From assembly GCF_026210795.1 (NCBI RefSeq), contig NC_089440.1:4712001-4776000 (forward strand): a stretch of 64,000 nucleotides of DNA, in the 5' to 3' direction. Shown here one piece after another: positions 1-10,399 of this stretch. The notes beneath the pieces were generated by a model, which saw only the letters and a list, made by a program, of their open reading frames with translations, did not search any database and was not told the origin of the DNA. The stretch's first letter is position 1; each line of letters begins with the position of its first letter. The position numbers and the translations under genes were made by a program. This stretch comes from Rhizophagus irregularis. Lineage: Eukaryota > Glomeromycota > Glomeromycetes > Glomerales > Glomeraceae.

Positions 1-1700
1 ATGATTTACTACATTGTTTCTCTGATAAGATTCTGTTTGTAACAATTCTTGTAATAATCTAAGCGTCTCATCCTTATTATTATCTCTATAATAATACGTG
101 AAATGTTATCATTTAAACAAATTGAATTGGAAATATTGCAGTTTTCTAAATTGAAAGAAAAAGAAATTAATTTTTTGAATAATATGAACATGTTATAAAT
201 TTGATATAACAATTTTTACCTAAACTCTCATTAATAAATTTGGTTCATTATCCTAAGTAAAATTTCATTTAGTTTTGCAGAACAATCGATTTTTCTGCTC
301 ATATAACAAGATAATGGATGATTCTTGGCAATTAGTTCATTGACTAAAAAGTATAGATGAATAAAATTAAATAAAATTAGACTTTCCACATTAATTAAAA
401 ATAAAAAAAGTATGAATTTAACTTACTAGGAACAGGTAGTTTGAGTTTATAGTATAAAATGTGTAAGAGTTTGTTTATTAGAACGCACTAAAAAAAAGGA
501 AAAAGAAACCCTCCAAAATTTATATTTTGAAGTAAAACGTTTTTTATATGAAAAAAGTTGTATTCACTATGGCTTAGAAATTTTATGTTTCATTTGATCA
601 ACCATTTTTGCAAACGGCTAAGACCATAAAGTTTTATATTACGCACAATTGCATGACTATCTTTTTTCTCAGTTAATGAGCTACATCATTAAAAATTTTT
701 TTTTTATTCGAGTACGAGTGTACGACTATGAAAATTCATTTATTTCATTCATATTTCATGATCTCTAACTAATGATCAAAATTATATATCATCAGGAGTT
801 TAAATAGGGTGTGAATTTACGAAACTATACACATATAAAACAACACGTTGAATCACACCTATGACGGGTATATACGAAGCTGCAAATTTGCAAATATTAT
901 TTAGCGATAGTATGCTTTTGGATGATAAATTTCTGACGATCATCTTCCAAATTTATTCACTTTTTCGCTTAATTTGTAGTTTGTCATACGATTTACATGC
1001 ATTTTTTCATAATTTCGGAAATGCTCAATGTGAACTTTTTTGATTCAATTTTATATAGCTATATATATTGCTAATTGCAATTGCAATTGCAATAGCTATA
1101 TAGCTATAGACGTTGTTATTGCAATATTGCTTCTTTGATATCATTAGAATAAAATTACAAAATATTCATTTTTGTGCCACTTTCGCTACATATTAACTTG
1201 AGGCATCAAACAATAAGTTTTATATTTGTATTTGATTTTGTTGATCTTTATTGATTTTCAATAAAAATAGATTCAAATATATTTCTTTTTCGTTAAAAAA
1301 ATTGAAACGTGTAGATGATCATGTAGATCTTGTGATAATCAAAATAAAAAAGTGTTAGACGAAAATTTTTTTCAAAAATTTTTCTTTTTTTATAAATTTT
1401 TTTACATTTTTTTCTATTTGTAAGATTAAATATTTGGATATTACATAATCACAAATTAAATTTATAAGTGTATTTAAGTGTATTTCTTTTAGAAAATAAT
1501 GTGATATTTCATAAAAAATATTTTTTATTACTATTTTTATTTTTAAACTACTTGAATTTATAATTAATAAAAAAATTAATTAAAAATTTATGTCAGGTCA
1601 TTTTCAAATTTTTATCATCTCAGTTCTTAATTTTTATATTACATTTATTTTTTATATAAAATTTTTTTAAATTAAACTTCTTTTTCCAAATATACTATAA
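1..1700. other. AT-rich intergenic region, no gene seen
   Basis: No frame keeps a convincing protein-like composition here. The short open frames at the left edge and near 861-1043 have no start context, no splice partners and no recognisable motif. The only clear structure is a palindromic stretch at 1052-1109, where TATAGCTATATA arms enclose four AATTGC steps. The rest is homopolymer-rich AT sequence. Confidence 0.6.
1052..1109. repeat. Palindromic AATTGC microsatellite
   Basis: A GCAATT tandem core is flanked by TATAGCTATATA-type arms that are reverse complements of each other, so the whole stretch can fold back on itself. No associated gene is visible. It is probably a simple palindromic microsatellite prone to cruciform extrusion. 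Confidence 0.6.
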
Positions 1701-2815
1701 TCTCCACTTTGGCCAAATGAAATCAACTTCATTTATTAATTAAAAGTTGTTCAGGCATGTTGAAACCACTTGAATATTAATTTTCATGAATATAGGTATA
1801 GTGCTTAGAGAAAATTGCATTTCTTGATGATATTAACTCTCTTTTCTGTTTTTTAATTTAGAGCGTAATATTTCCACTTTGGGCAAATGAAATCAACTTT
1901 ATTTATTAAATGAAAGTTGTTCAGGTTGAAACTACTTGAATATTAATTTTCATGAATGTAGATGTAGTGCTTAGAGAAAATTGCATTTTTCTTGATGATA
2001 TTAACTCTCTTTTTTGTGTTTTAATTTAGAGCGTAATATTTCCACTCTAGACAAATGAAATCAACTTTATTTATTAATTGAAAGTTGTTCAGGCAGGTTG
2101 AAACAACTTGAATATTAATTTTCATGAATGTAGGTGTAGTGCTTAGAGAAAATTGCATTTTTCTTGATGATATTAACTCTCTTTTCTGTTTTTTTTAATT
2201 TAGAGCGTAATATTTCCACTTTAGACAAATGAAATCAACTTTATTTATTAATTGAAAGTTGTTCAGGCAGGTTGAAACTACCTGAATATTAATTTTCATG
2301 GATGTAGGTGTAGTGCTCATAGAAAATTGCATTTTTCTTGATGATATTAACTCTCTTTTCTGTTTTTTAACTTAGAGCGTAATATTTCCACTTTAGACAA
2401 ATGAAATCAACTTTATTTATTAATTGAAAGTTGTTCAGGCAGGTTGAAACCATTTGAATATTAATTTTCATGAATGTAGATGTAGTGCTTAGAGAAAATT
2501 GCATTTTTCTTGATGATATTAACTCTCTTTTTTGTGTTTTAATTTAGAGCGTAATATTTCCACTCTAGACAAATGAAATCAACTTTATTTATTAATTGAA
2601 AGTTGTTCAGGCAGGTTGAAACAACTTGAACATTAATTTTCATGAATGTAGGTGTAGTGCTTAGAGAAAATTGCATTTTTCTTGATGATATTAACTCTCT
2701 TTTCTGTTTTTTAATTTAGAGTGTAATATTTCCACTTTGGGCAAATGAAATCAACTTTATTTATTAATTGAAAGTTGTTCAGGCAAGTTGAAACTACTTG
2801 AATATTAGTTTTCAT
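1701..2815. repeat. Satellite-like tandem repeat, about 172 bp x 6.5
   Basis: The phrase TTTCCACTTTGGGCAAATGA (or close variants such as CTCTAGAC for CTTTGGGC) recurs at about 1701, 1871, 2039, 2213, 2385, 2557 and 2729. This gives spacings of 168-174 bp. Each unit carries the same ordered phrases: CAACTTTATTTATTAATTGA, GTTGTTCAGGCAGGTTGAAA, TAATTTTCATGAATGTAGG, TTAGAGAAAATTGCATTTTT and GATATTAACTCTC. Units differ by a few substitutions and 1-5-bp indels, so the array is recent. The last unit breaks off near 2815. No open frame runs through the units. Confidence 0.92.
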
Positions 2816-3320
2816 AAGATTTCATTTTTTTGTAGCTGTATTAACTTTAAAACACTTATTACAGCTTATGTCATTATTTTAAATTATAAAAATTAATTTA
2901 TATTATTGGCTAATTATAATCACATGATACTATTTGATTTAATAATTTAATAAAATATTATTATTTAAAATTAAATTCATATAAATGCAACTAATATTAA
3001 TAATTATAATTTAAGCAGTAAATTCATTGACCAATTCTTGTAAATTCTATGCTCAAATTATGTAATTTCTTTGATCAAATCAATATAAATTCAGTATAAA
3101 TTATGGTCAATCATACAAATGGTGCATTTTTGTGATATGGAATTGTGCATTTTCCTATATCCTTATATATAGTTTAGATACATTATTTTTAAGAAAAAAT
3201 TGTATAAATCTTATTAAAACATGATTTTTTATAGGGTCTAATTATAATAAAATTTTATTATTCAGTAACAATTCAATTTATTTATATCAAAGAATTTTTT
3301 TAATTATATATGTTATATTT
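2816..3320. other. AT-rich spacer, no gene seen
   Basis: Homopolymer-rich sequence with no coding frame. It ends in a small GC hairpin, GGGGGACGAAGTCCCCC (3321-3337), that marks the outer edge of the foldback element to its right. Confidence 0.5.
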
Positions 3321-3369
3321 GGGGGACGAAGTCCCCCAGCAAATCGCATATTCTAGTTAATAATGAAAA

Positions 3370-3817
3370 TTCTCACATTTTTTTATCGCAATTTTCGAAT
3401 TACTGAAAACAGTTTAAATAGGAAAATAAAATAAAAAAATGATTTTTTTCAAAAACCCATGAAAACAGTAAATTTTATTGCATTTTTGGAAGGAAAAGGT
3501 GCGATTATAACATGAAAATCTTGATTTTAGGATGAAAAATCCAACTCTTAGGTAAGTTTACTTATAGAGTAGAGAACTTTTTAGGTTACACACAATCTCA
3601 AAAGTCACTTATATGCAAACTTGCCAAAAAATTAAGTTTTCTGCTCTAAAATTGACATTTTCAGGTTATAATCGCACCTTCTCTATCTAAAAATGCAATA
3701 AAATTTACTGCTTTCATGGGTTTTTGAAAAAAATCATTTTTTTTATTTTATTTTCCTATTTAAACTGTTTTCAGTAATTCGAAAATTGCGATAACAAAAA
3801 AAAATTCCACATTTTTT
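3370..3817. mobile_element. Foldback (long inverted repeat) element
   Basis: The left arm at about 3370-3520 and the right arm at about 3655-3817 are reverse complements over roughly 150 bp with few mismatches. For example TTTTCGAATTACTGAAAACA on the left reappears inverted on the right, and so does AGGTGCGATTATAACNTG. The loop of about 135 bp is unique. There is no transposase, so this is a non-autonomous foldback/MITE-like element or the body of a SINE-like unit, since a tRNA-like head abuts the right arm. Target duplications were not identified. Confidence 0.8.
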
Positions 3818-3920
3818 AACAAAATTAATTTCAATTTATTTTACATACCTTGAGAACCGAACCGAATACCTTATCATTAATATATCATAGCTCACAACCT
3901 AACCACTATACTACTTAACT
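3797..3920 (-). ncRNA. tRNA-like Pol III head (SINE head or tRNA pseudogene)
   Basis: On the minus strand the sequence contains GTAGTATAGTGGTTAGG, a near-ideal tRNA A-box/D-arm (plus-strand 3898-3914). About 35 nt further on is GGTTCGGTTCTC, a B-box/T-loop match (plus-strand 3852-3863). A run of nine T residues follows on the same strand (plus-strand A run 3796-3804), which would terminate RNA polymerase III. The acceptor stem does not pair well and no clean anticodon stem is visible, so it is not a functional tRNA. It is better read as a tRNA-derived SINE head or a decayed tRNA, fused to the foldback arm. Confidence 0.5.
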
Positions 3921-3989
3921 TTTTTTTTAATTTTACACATTATATTTTATATTTATTCTAATTTATATAATAAAAATTAGGTTTAAATT

Positions 3990-4420
3990 ACATAAAATCG
4001 TGTATTTACACAATTTTTTAAGGTGTAAATTGCCAAAATTTTCTATTTATATAAAATACATATAATTTTTTAAAATACAAAATACTAAGAATATTTTGAC
4101 CCATATATTTATATGTAAATTACTCAAAATTGTGTATTTACACAATTTTTTAAAGTGTAAATTACTTAAAATACCCATTTATATGATTTCACGTAAATTC
4201 TTGAAAATTAAATTTACTGAAACTATAATTTCATGTGTAAACTACATTAAATTGTGTATTCACGCTTTTTTTTAAAATTGCAAAATACTGAAAATACCTA
4301 TTTATGTGATTTTACGTAATCTTATAAGATGAAGATTACTGAAACTATGTTTTAAGGTGTAAATTACACATAATTGAGTATTTACACTCTTTTTTAAGGT
4401 GTAGATTTTCGGTATTACAC
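3990..4420. repeat. Degenerate tandem repeat, about 120-135 bp x 4
   Basis: The phrase TGTGTATTTACACAATTTTT, followed by AAGGTGTAAATTAC, recurs near 3991, 4126, 4248 and 4368, with decreasing similarity. Each unit also has an AATACCTATTTATATGATTT segment. TGTAAATACACA-like inversions give each unit a short hairpin. Non-coding. Confidence 0.65.
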
Positions 4421-4424
4421 ATAT

Positions 4425-5743
4425 TTGATAAATCTACGTATATAATCGCACAATTTAATCTCCTGATGATATACATATATATTTTTCAATTTTAGAGACG
4501 AGAAGTATGTTAAATAGTATTTCTGGTGTAGAAGAATCTGGCGTAAAAACAATGCATTATTGATTCTTTCGGTCGTACACAAATTTTCTGACTATCCGAT
4601 CCATAGGCGAAGTTTTTGATTCCTACAAAACAAAAAAAAATGAATTAGACGCTTTTTCTTTTATAAAAAATTATAAAAAAAAGAATTAAACATTTTTTTT
4701 CGTACACGAATTTTTTTTTTGTCTTCTGATTCTTCTGATCAATCCGATCTGTAGGCAAAGTTTTTCGATTCCTATGAAACAAAAAAAGAATTAGCTTAAT
4801 ACAATACAAAAATACAAAAAAAAAAAAAGGAACTAAACATACTTCTGATCCGTTCGATTTCTACAAAAGATTATATATTTAATTACTACAACTATACAAA
4901 ACTCAAAAAAGAAATAGATCATCTCGTACTTGCGGATTTTTCTGATCTCTTGATTTCAATCATTATAAAAAAGCTATATAATAAAATGATATAAAATACA
5001 AAAAATTTAAAATGCTATACTACATTTTTCCAACTTTTTATTTATTTATTTATTTTTTTAAAAAAAAACCTTGCTTTAATAATTTACAATCTAAATAAAG
5101 AATGAAAAGATTAACCTTTTTTTATCTTTTTCAATTTATTCATTCTTTTGTAGATAAACAAATCATGTAAATATCTTTCTATAGATAGTTTTTTTAGTAA
5201 ATAAATTTTAATAAATTTAAAGGTAATTTTATTTAATAAATAGTAATAATACGAAAAAATTTTTTTAATAGGTAAATACAAGTATAAAAAATTCTTTAAA
5301 AGTAAATATGATATTTTTAATGCAAAGATATTTTTTTAGTAAGTAATATAAAAGTTTTTTAACAAATAAATGTGAAGATTATTATTTTTTTTTAACAAAT
5401 AATTTTTTTCCTCAAAGGTACCATAATAATGAGATTCTGGTTGGGATCTAGACCGGACTAGGCCGGATTTCAAAAAATAGACTTTGTACAGGACTCCAAT
5501 CTAGACTCTAGATCATTAAATTAGGAAATTTATATCGATTGTTAAATTTAATTCATAAAAAATTCCTTCAATCTCTTACCAAGTGAAAAATACAAATAGA
5601 ATTAAATAATTACATAATAAACATAGTAGATATGATACCTTTAAAGTAATCATTAATTACTTTCATCTATAATAAAATAAATTATCAATTTAGTTAAAAT
5701 CTAGTAGATCAAAAAAAATCCATGTAAAAAGTACTGTAATTAC
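4425..5743. other. AT-rich intergenic region with degenerate repeats
   Basis: At about 4560-4920 a phrase of the form TCCGATC-TAGGC-AAGTTTTTGATTCCTA-AAAACAAAAAAA occurs two to three times about 150 bp apart, a decayed tandem duplication. A GC-richer patch at 5436-5520 (CTAGACCGGACTAGGCCGG) stands out but has no recognised function. No gene is seen. The right end may carry the kinase 3' UTR. Confidence 0.5.
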
Positions 5744-7297
5744 CTTTAGAATTAATATCAAGTTTAGTAAAATCCATTTTTAGAGAATCTATAAATATTA
5801 GTTGTTAGCATTGTAAAAAAATTTAAATCATTATAGAAAACTATATATGTTTACCTGAATATTCTAGATCATCATTTTTGTCTGCATTTTCAGGTTCTGG
5901 AAGATTTTTAAAATCTAAAAGTCTACTTGTGTAAACTGCTTGAGGATGTGTTATATATGAGAGTGTACTAGTAGATGATAATGGTGACTGAAATGTTGAA
6001 GATGACTTTTTGTTAATTTCATCTGCTTCTTTAACTTGTCTATAAATTACAGAATCCACTTCACTATTATTAAGCTTAATATATAATTCATGAAATAAAT
6101 TTATTAATTCATCTGCATTAGGTCGTTTTAAAGGGTCTGCATCCCAACATTGATTAATTACATCAACAACTAGTTGAGGAATTTTATAATCACTTTTTGG
6201 TCTCAATCCCTGACAAATTTTCATAGCTAAGAATTCATCATGAGCTATATCATGATAAGGAGGGAAACCTGTACAAAATTCATATGCAATGATTCCCAAT
6301 CCATAAATGTCACTTTTTTGAGAATATTCTTTTCCTCTTAAAACTTCTGGAGCTACATAAGGTAATACTCCATATATTTTTTTATTACTATTTTGAGAGG
6401 ATTTGACATTTGCCGGTTGACATAATCCTAAATCAGTAACATAAGCCTCATTTTCAAAATTGCTTAATATATTCCCACAATGAAAATCATGATGAATTAA
6501 TCCTTTATTATGAATACATATAAGGCCACATGTAATAAAACTTAAACTCCGCAACTTTTGTCTCCAACTCAGCGAAATGAAGTTGTTATTTAAATGTTGT
6601 CTTAAACTACCATTTTTTAATTCCATTACCATCATAAAATTATTTGTTTTTGGATCTTTAGTAATACCAAAACAACGAACTACACCAGTATAATCAGATA
6701 TTAAAATATTTGATTCAATCTTAAAAGAAAATTATAGTTAGTTTAAACATTTATAAAGGCTAATAATACTAAAATCAGTAAAAAATATCTTACTTCTTTT
6801 AAAAAATCTGCTGTAATATCTTGGGAATTGTGTAAGCACTTTAAAGCGACTTCTGTTGCGCCTTCCCTTTCCAATTCATCAAGATACCCATGCCAAGGGC
6901 CATCTTTCCAAACTGCTTCAAAAGTAGTTCCAAATCCCCCTTTTGCTAAATATTCAACATCTTTAAATTTATCATATTTAATCCATTCTATGGCTTGACC
7001 AAAATTTTTAGCTTTTAATTGTGCTTTTTGAATAAATTCATCAACGTCATGATTTCCACTTGTCCAATTTTTGAAATTTTGTTGAAAATGTTTAGAATTA
7101 CAAAATTGACAATATCTATCATAATCAGTATTAGACCGCTTACATTCTTTACATAAACCATAATTTTTATAACGTTCTTTTAATTCTTTGTCTGTTATTA
7201 GTTTATCAATTAACGATTCTTGTTCTTCAGTCAATTCCCAATAGTCGAAGTCTTTTATTTGTTCAATTACAACATCACTTAATTTAATTTCATCCAT
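5744..7297 (-). CDS. Protein kinase paralogue 1 (TKL-like, Cys-pair N-terminus), 3 exons visible
   Basis: Exons read on the minus strand are 7297-6794, 6719-5855 and 5788-5744, with GT/AG introns of 74 and 66 bp. The 168-codon first exon has a helical leader, then a C-x2-C...C-x2-C pair (C49, C52, C63, C66) that suggests a small zinc ribbon. The kinase domain follows: glycine loop AKGGFGTTF (about 118-126), lysine of VALK at 153, catalytic loop HHDFHCGN (about 244-251; HHD instead of HRD), DLG at about 264-266 and APE at about 291. The complete motif set suggests an active Ser/Thr or dual-specificity kinase of the RIPK/TKL-like type expanded in Glomeromycotina. The tail ends in a conserved YTSRLLDFKNLPEP stretch, then exon 3 (DFTKLDINSK). 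The true stop is unresolved: read-through of the last donor would stop at 5709, or a fourth exon lies downstream. Confidence 0.85.
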
Positions 7298-7414
7298 TTT
7301 AATAAATAATTAATTTTTGAACAAAAAATATGATGTTATTAATTCGTATGTAAAAATTATTAAAAAATAATAAAGGAAAAGAAAAAAAAATGAAAATAAT
7401 TATTTTATGTTGCA

Positions 7415-7435
7415 ATGATTTTAAGATCGACAACA
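7415..7435 (-). promoter_or_regulatory. Conserved upstream motif of the kinase family (copy 1)
   Basis: On the minus strand this reads TGTTGTCGATCTTAAAATCA, about 118 bp upstream of the kinase 1 ATG. Near-identical copies lie at similar distances in front of four of the other five kinases while surrounding sequence has drifted, so it is a candidate promoter element. In this copy two positions differ from the consensus TTGCCGATCTTGAAATCAT. Confidence 0.5.
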
Positions 7436-7620
7436 AAATTATCAAAAAAAGACTAGTTAAAAATACACAGAGGAAGCACAATAATATTGATCGGCAATTA
7501 AATTTATCATTGCAATTTTATTTAAATTCTCCATAATAGGCAAGATTAAAATAAATAAGTAAAATAAAAAAAAAATGCTTAACTAATATAGTAAGTACTA
7601 GGAAACGGGAACCGTTGTAA

Positions 7621-7735
7621 GTCCGGAGCGAAAAACTAAAATTTGTGATTTCATTGGGTGATCACGTGGCGGACAGAGAAATTCACGTGATCGATTTTTT
7701 TTTCGACATATATTGTCCTTCGCTTCGCTCCGGAC
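7621..7735. mobile_element. Small foldback element with GTCCGGAGCGAA termini
   Basis: GTCCGGAGCGAA at 7621-7632 is matched by TTCGCTCCGGAC at 7724-7735. A second nested inversion (GATCACGTG ... CACGTGATC) lies inside. The 115-bp unit is GC-richer than its surroundings and non-coding. It looks like a MITE fragment immediately upstream of the next MITE. No clear target duplication is visible. Confidence 0.55.
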
Positions 7736-7751
7736 AATTATGTAGTTTATG

Positions 7752-7985
7752 AGGACCCAGAAATATATATATAGGGGTCAGGTGATGAAAAAAATTTTTT
7801 ACTATGAGCTGTACGCATTTTTTCAGAGCCGGAATTATGATAATGTCAGTCGGTTACTATAATAGGAAATAAAATTCTGACTGAAATTATCAAAAATTAT
7901 CTAAAAAAGGAAAGATTTTCATGATTTTTTTAGTTCAAAATACGCAAACTCAAACCTGACCCTTTTATATATATTTCTGGGTCCT
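7752..7985. mobile_element. hAT-like MITE (234 bp) with 8-bp target duplication
   Basis: The terminal inverted repeats are about 30 bp, beginning AGGACCCAGAAATATATATA on the left and mirrored as TATATATATTTCTGGGTCCT on the right. Directly outside lies the duplicated octamer AGTTTATG at 7744-7751 and 7986-7993. An 8-bp target duplication with short TIRs is typical of hAT-superfamily elements; there is no coding capacity. A second, left-truncated copy lies at 59820-60000, and the left end of a third copy begins at 63975. Confidence 0.85.
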
Positions 7986-7993
7986 AGTTTATG

Positions 7994-8998
7994 TAATAGA
8001 ATGAATAAAATATTATATTCCTCTGAACCGTACTTTTTTAGATTTAAAACATACATAATACTCAACAATAATAACGTCAACCTATAAATAAATCAAACGG
8101 AACAAGTAAGTGAACAAGTACTTATTTATTTTTATTTTATAGCATAGTATATTCTAGTAATGCCTTACGTCAACTTTGTATTGCAATAATTCTAAAATGC
8201 TTGCGTACTTTAATATCACACGTTTGTTTTAGCACTTGATCGGTGTGACAATGTTTTCAAAGTCCCATGTCCATTATCCGTGTCCAGAATCACCATCATT
8301 ATAATGTTGTGCGGACATTTCCTGGACCACAATTAATATGATAATGATTTTTTATTAATAATACCTATGCATTATTATTTATGGAAAAATTTATTTGCAA
8401 ATTAAAGAAAAGGACTATAATTTACTAAAAAAAAGAAAAATCTTTTTAAAGAAATTTTAAATAAAAAAATAGCCTTCTTACATGCATTATGCACAGCATT
8501 TCTGAAATTGGCTGCGGACGAAAGTCCTTGGTCATGTCCAAGACCGTCTTGTTCCTAGTCCATGACCCTGCCCTACCCCGTCCTGTCTCCATGCCTCATG
8601 ATAACTATAAAAGTAAAAAAATGCCCCAAAATTTGACCATAGATAAAGTAAATTTTGCGGCTAATAAATATCTTAGCTTATTTGGTTATTCGGTTATAAT
8701 TGGTTTAAATAATTAAATAAAGAACAATGTAATTCATGTGGAACGTATCTCCTTATTTTAAACAAAGATTGTCCATAGTTCAATATTAATTTTTTTTTCT
8801 TTGGCTAAATTGTTTTTGCTGTGTCATTTTTTCAAAAGCCTTTTTTACATTATTGAAAACTTCTATAAATTATTTTACTATTGACATTATCTTCTAATCT
8901 TTTCTCAAGATAGAACAATGGTAATTTGTATTGCACTAGTTTGTATGACCTGGATCGAGATTTTACATTATGATCTAACAAGTTTAGAAGAATATATA
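7994..8998. other. Intergenic region, possible decayed coding fragments
   Basis: The stretch 8250-8600 is GC-richer (GTCCATTATCCGTGTCCAGA, CATGACCCTGCCCTACCCCG) than its surroundings. It looks like drifted low-complexity or transposon sequence. The open frame 8489-8716 has no recognisable domain or splice context and I do not call it a gene. Confidence 0.4.
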
Positions 8999-10147
8999 GA
9001 AAGTAAGTAACGGAAATTGACAAAGTAAGTAACGTAAAGTCACATGATCTATTACGTTACTTCTCTTATATAGTAAGGTACGGAACGTAAATTTTTTTGG
9101 TAAATACTTTACGTTACTCCTTATATTTGCCACATGATCGCGTCATGTTTATTTGTTTATCGAATCTCGTTTTCAGTATAGTTTCGTTTCTTACTCATTT
9201 TTTTGTTTTTTTTATTTTGTTTCTGTTTCATATTTCGGTTTTCACTAATTTTATTTCATTTTTTATTTAGTTATTTTAGTTCTTTCAGTTCTATAAATAA
9301 TAAAGGTATGTTTTTTATTTTTTATTTATTTTTTTTATTTCGTTTTTATCTTATTTACTAACTTCATTTTTTTTTTACTTTATGGTTTATTTTTTTACTT
9401 GGTTTTCTATCATTACCCAACCTCTTATCATGATCATTTTTTTATTTTTTGTCCCTCATCATTTTTCACCTCATATTACTTCTCATTATTCGTCTCCCAT
9501 TATTTCTATTACATCTTTTCATTTCCCATTATTTCTTTTTCTCTCCTGTTTACTTCCCATCATTTCTTTTTGCCTCTCATCACTTCCTTTCGTCTCCCAT
9601 CCTTTCTTTTTGTCCCTCATCACTCCTCTTCGTCTCCCATCTCCCATCACTCTTTTTCATCTCCCATCATGTCCTATTTCTCCTTTTTGTTTCCTATCAC
9701 TCCCTTTCTTCACCTATTACTTTCCATTACTCCATTGTTATTTCATTTTTTTATTAGCATTTTTCTCCTTGATCATTGTAATTTATTTATCTTTTTTATT
9801 TATTGTTATTGTTTTTTTATACATTAAAATAAATACAGTGATTTTTTTCGTTAAAATCGAAGATGTGTGACTTAAATTTAATATTTGCAAATAAAATTTC
9901 ATTAAATAAATCGATTATTTTGAATAAATGTGTTTGCAAAAAAATTTTAAAATATTTTCGCAATAAAATTTTAAGTTTAACCGATTTTTAAATTTACCTT
10001 ACATTCTGTACCTTATATAAGGGGAGTAACGTAAAGTAAATATAATTGACTTTACGTTCCGTGCCTTATATAAGGGGAGTAACGTAAATTGACCTAAAAC
10101 AGTAATTTTACGTTACTTACTTAGCCAATTTCCGTTACTTACTTACT
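8999..10147. mobile_element. 1.15-kb foldback element with long TIRs and CT-rich core
   Basis: The left end starts AAGTAAGTAACGGAAATTG and continues through several GTAACGTAAAG and TACGGAACGTAAA motifs. The right end carries the same series inverted (CAATTTCCGTTACTTACTT at about 10125-10144), giving imperfect TIRs of about 130 bp. Each is itself built of repeated (G)TAACGT steps. The interior (9400-9760) is a pyrimidine-strand repeat of about 18-25 bp, variants of TTTCGTCTCCCATCAC. It leaves several overlapping open frames that are low-complexity artefacts. No transposase is present. Confidence 0.75.
9400..9760. repeat. CT-rich minisatellite inside the foldback element
   Basis: Variants of TTTCGTCTCCCATCATTTC recur every 18-30 bp with strong strand asymmetry: C/T on the plus strand, almost no G. 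It can form triplex-like or slipped structures. The three overlapping open frames here are Ser/Phe/His/Pro low-complexity readings of the repeat. Confidence 0.7.
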
Positions 10148-10399
10148 ACCTGCCGAGTTTAGAATTAGTAAGCCACAAATTCACTGCGCCTGCGGCCAAA
10201 TTTTTATTTAGTTAAAATAATTCATATATCCATAAACGGTTTTCATTGAATCATTCGTATAATAATTTAGCGCTAAATAATAAAATAAAAGAAAATATCA
10301 AGTGTTTCAAATTATTTCGTGATCGCTGTCAGCTGATAAAGTAAATTGGTCCGACTTGAAATGATCACCCCTTGTCTCTCTCATTATTGATCAATAATA

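Noticed and set aside
9382-9870. Three overlapping open frames of 102-162 codons
   Set aside because: They are readings of the CT-rich minisatellite inside a foldback element, with Phe/Ser/Leu/His/Pro low complexity and all three frames open at once.
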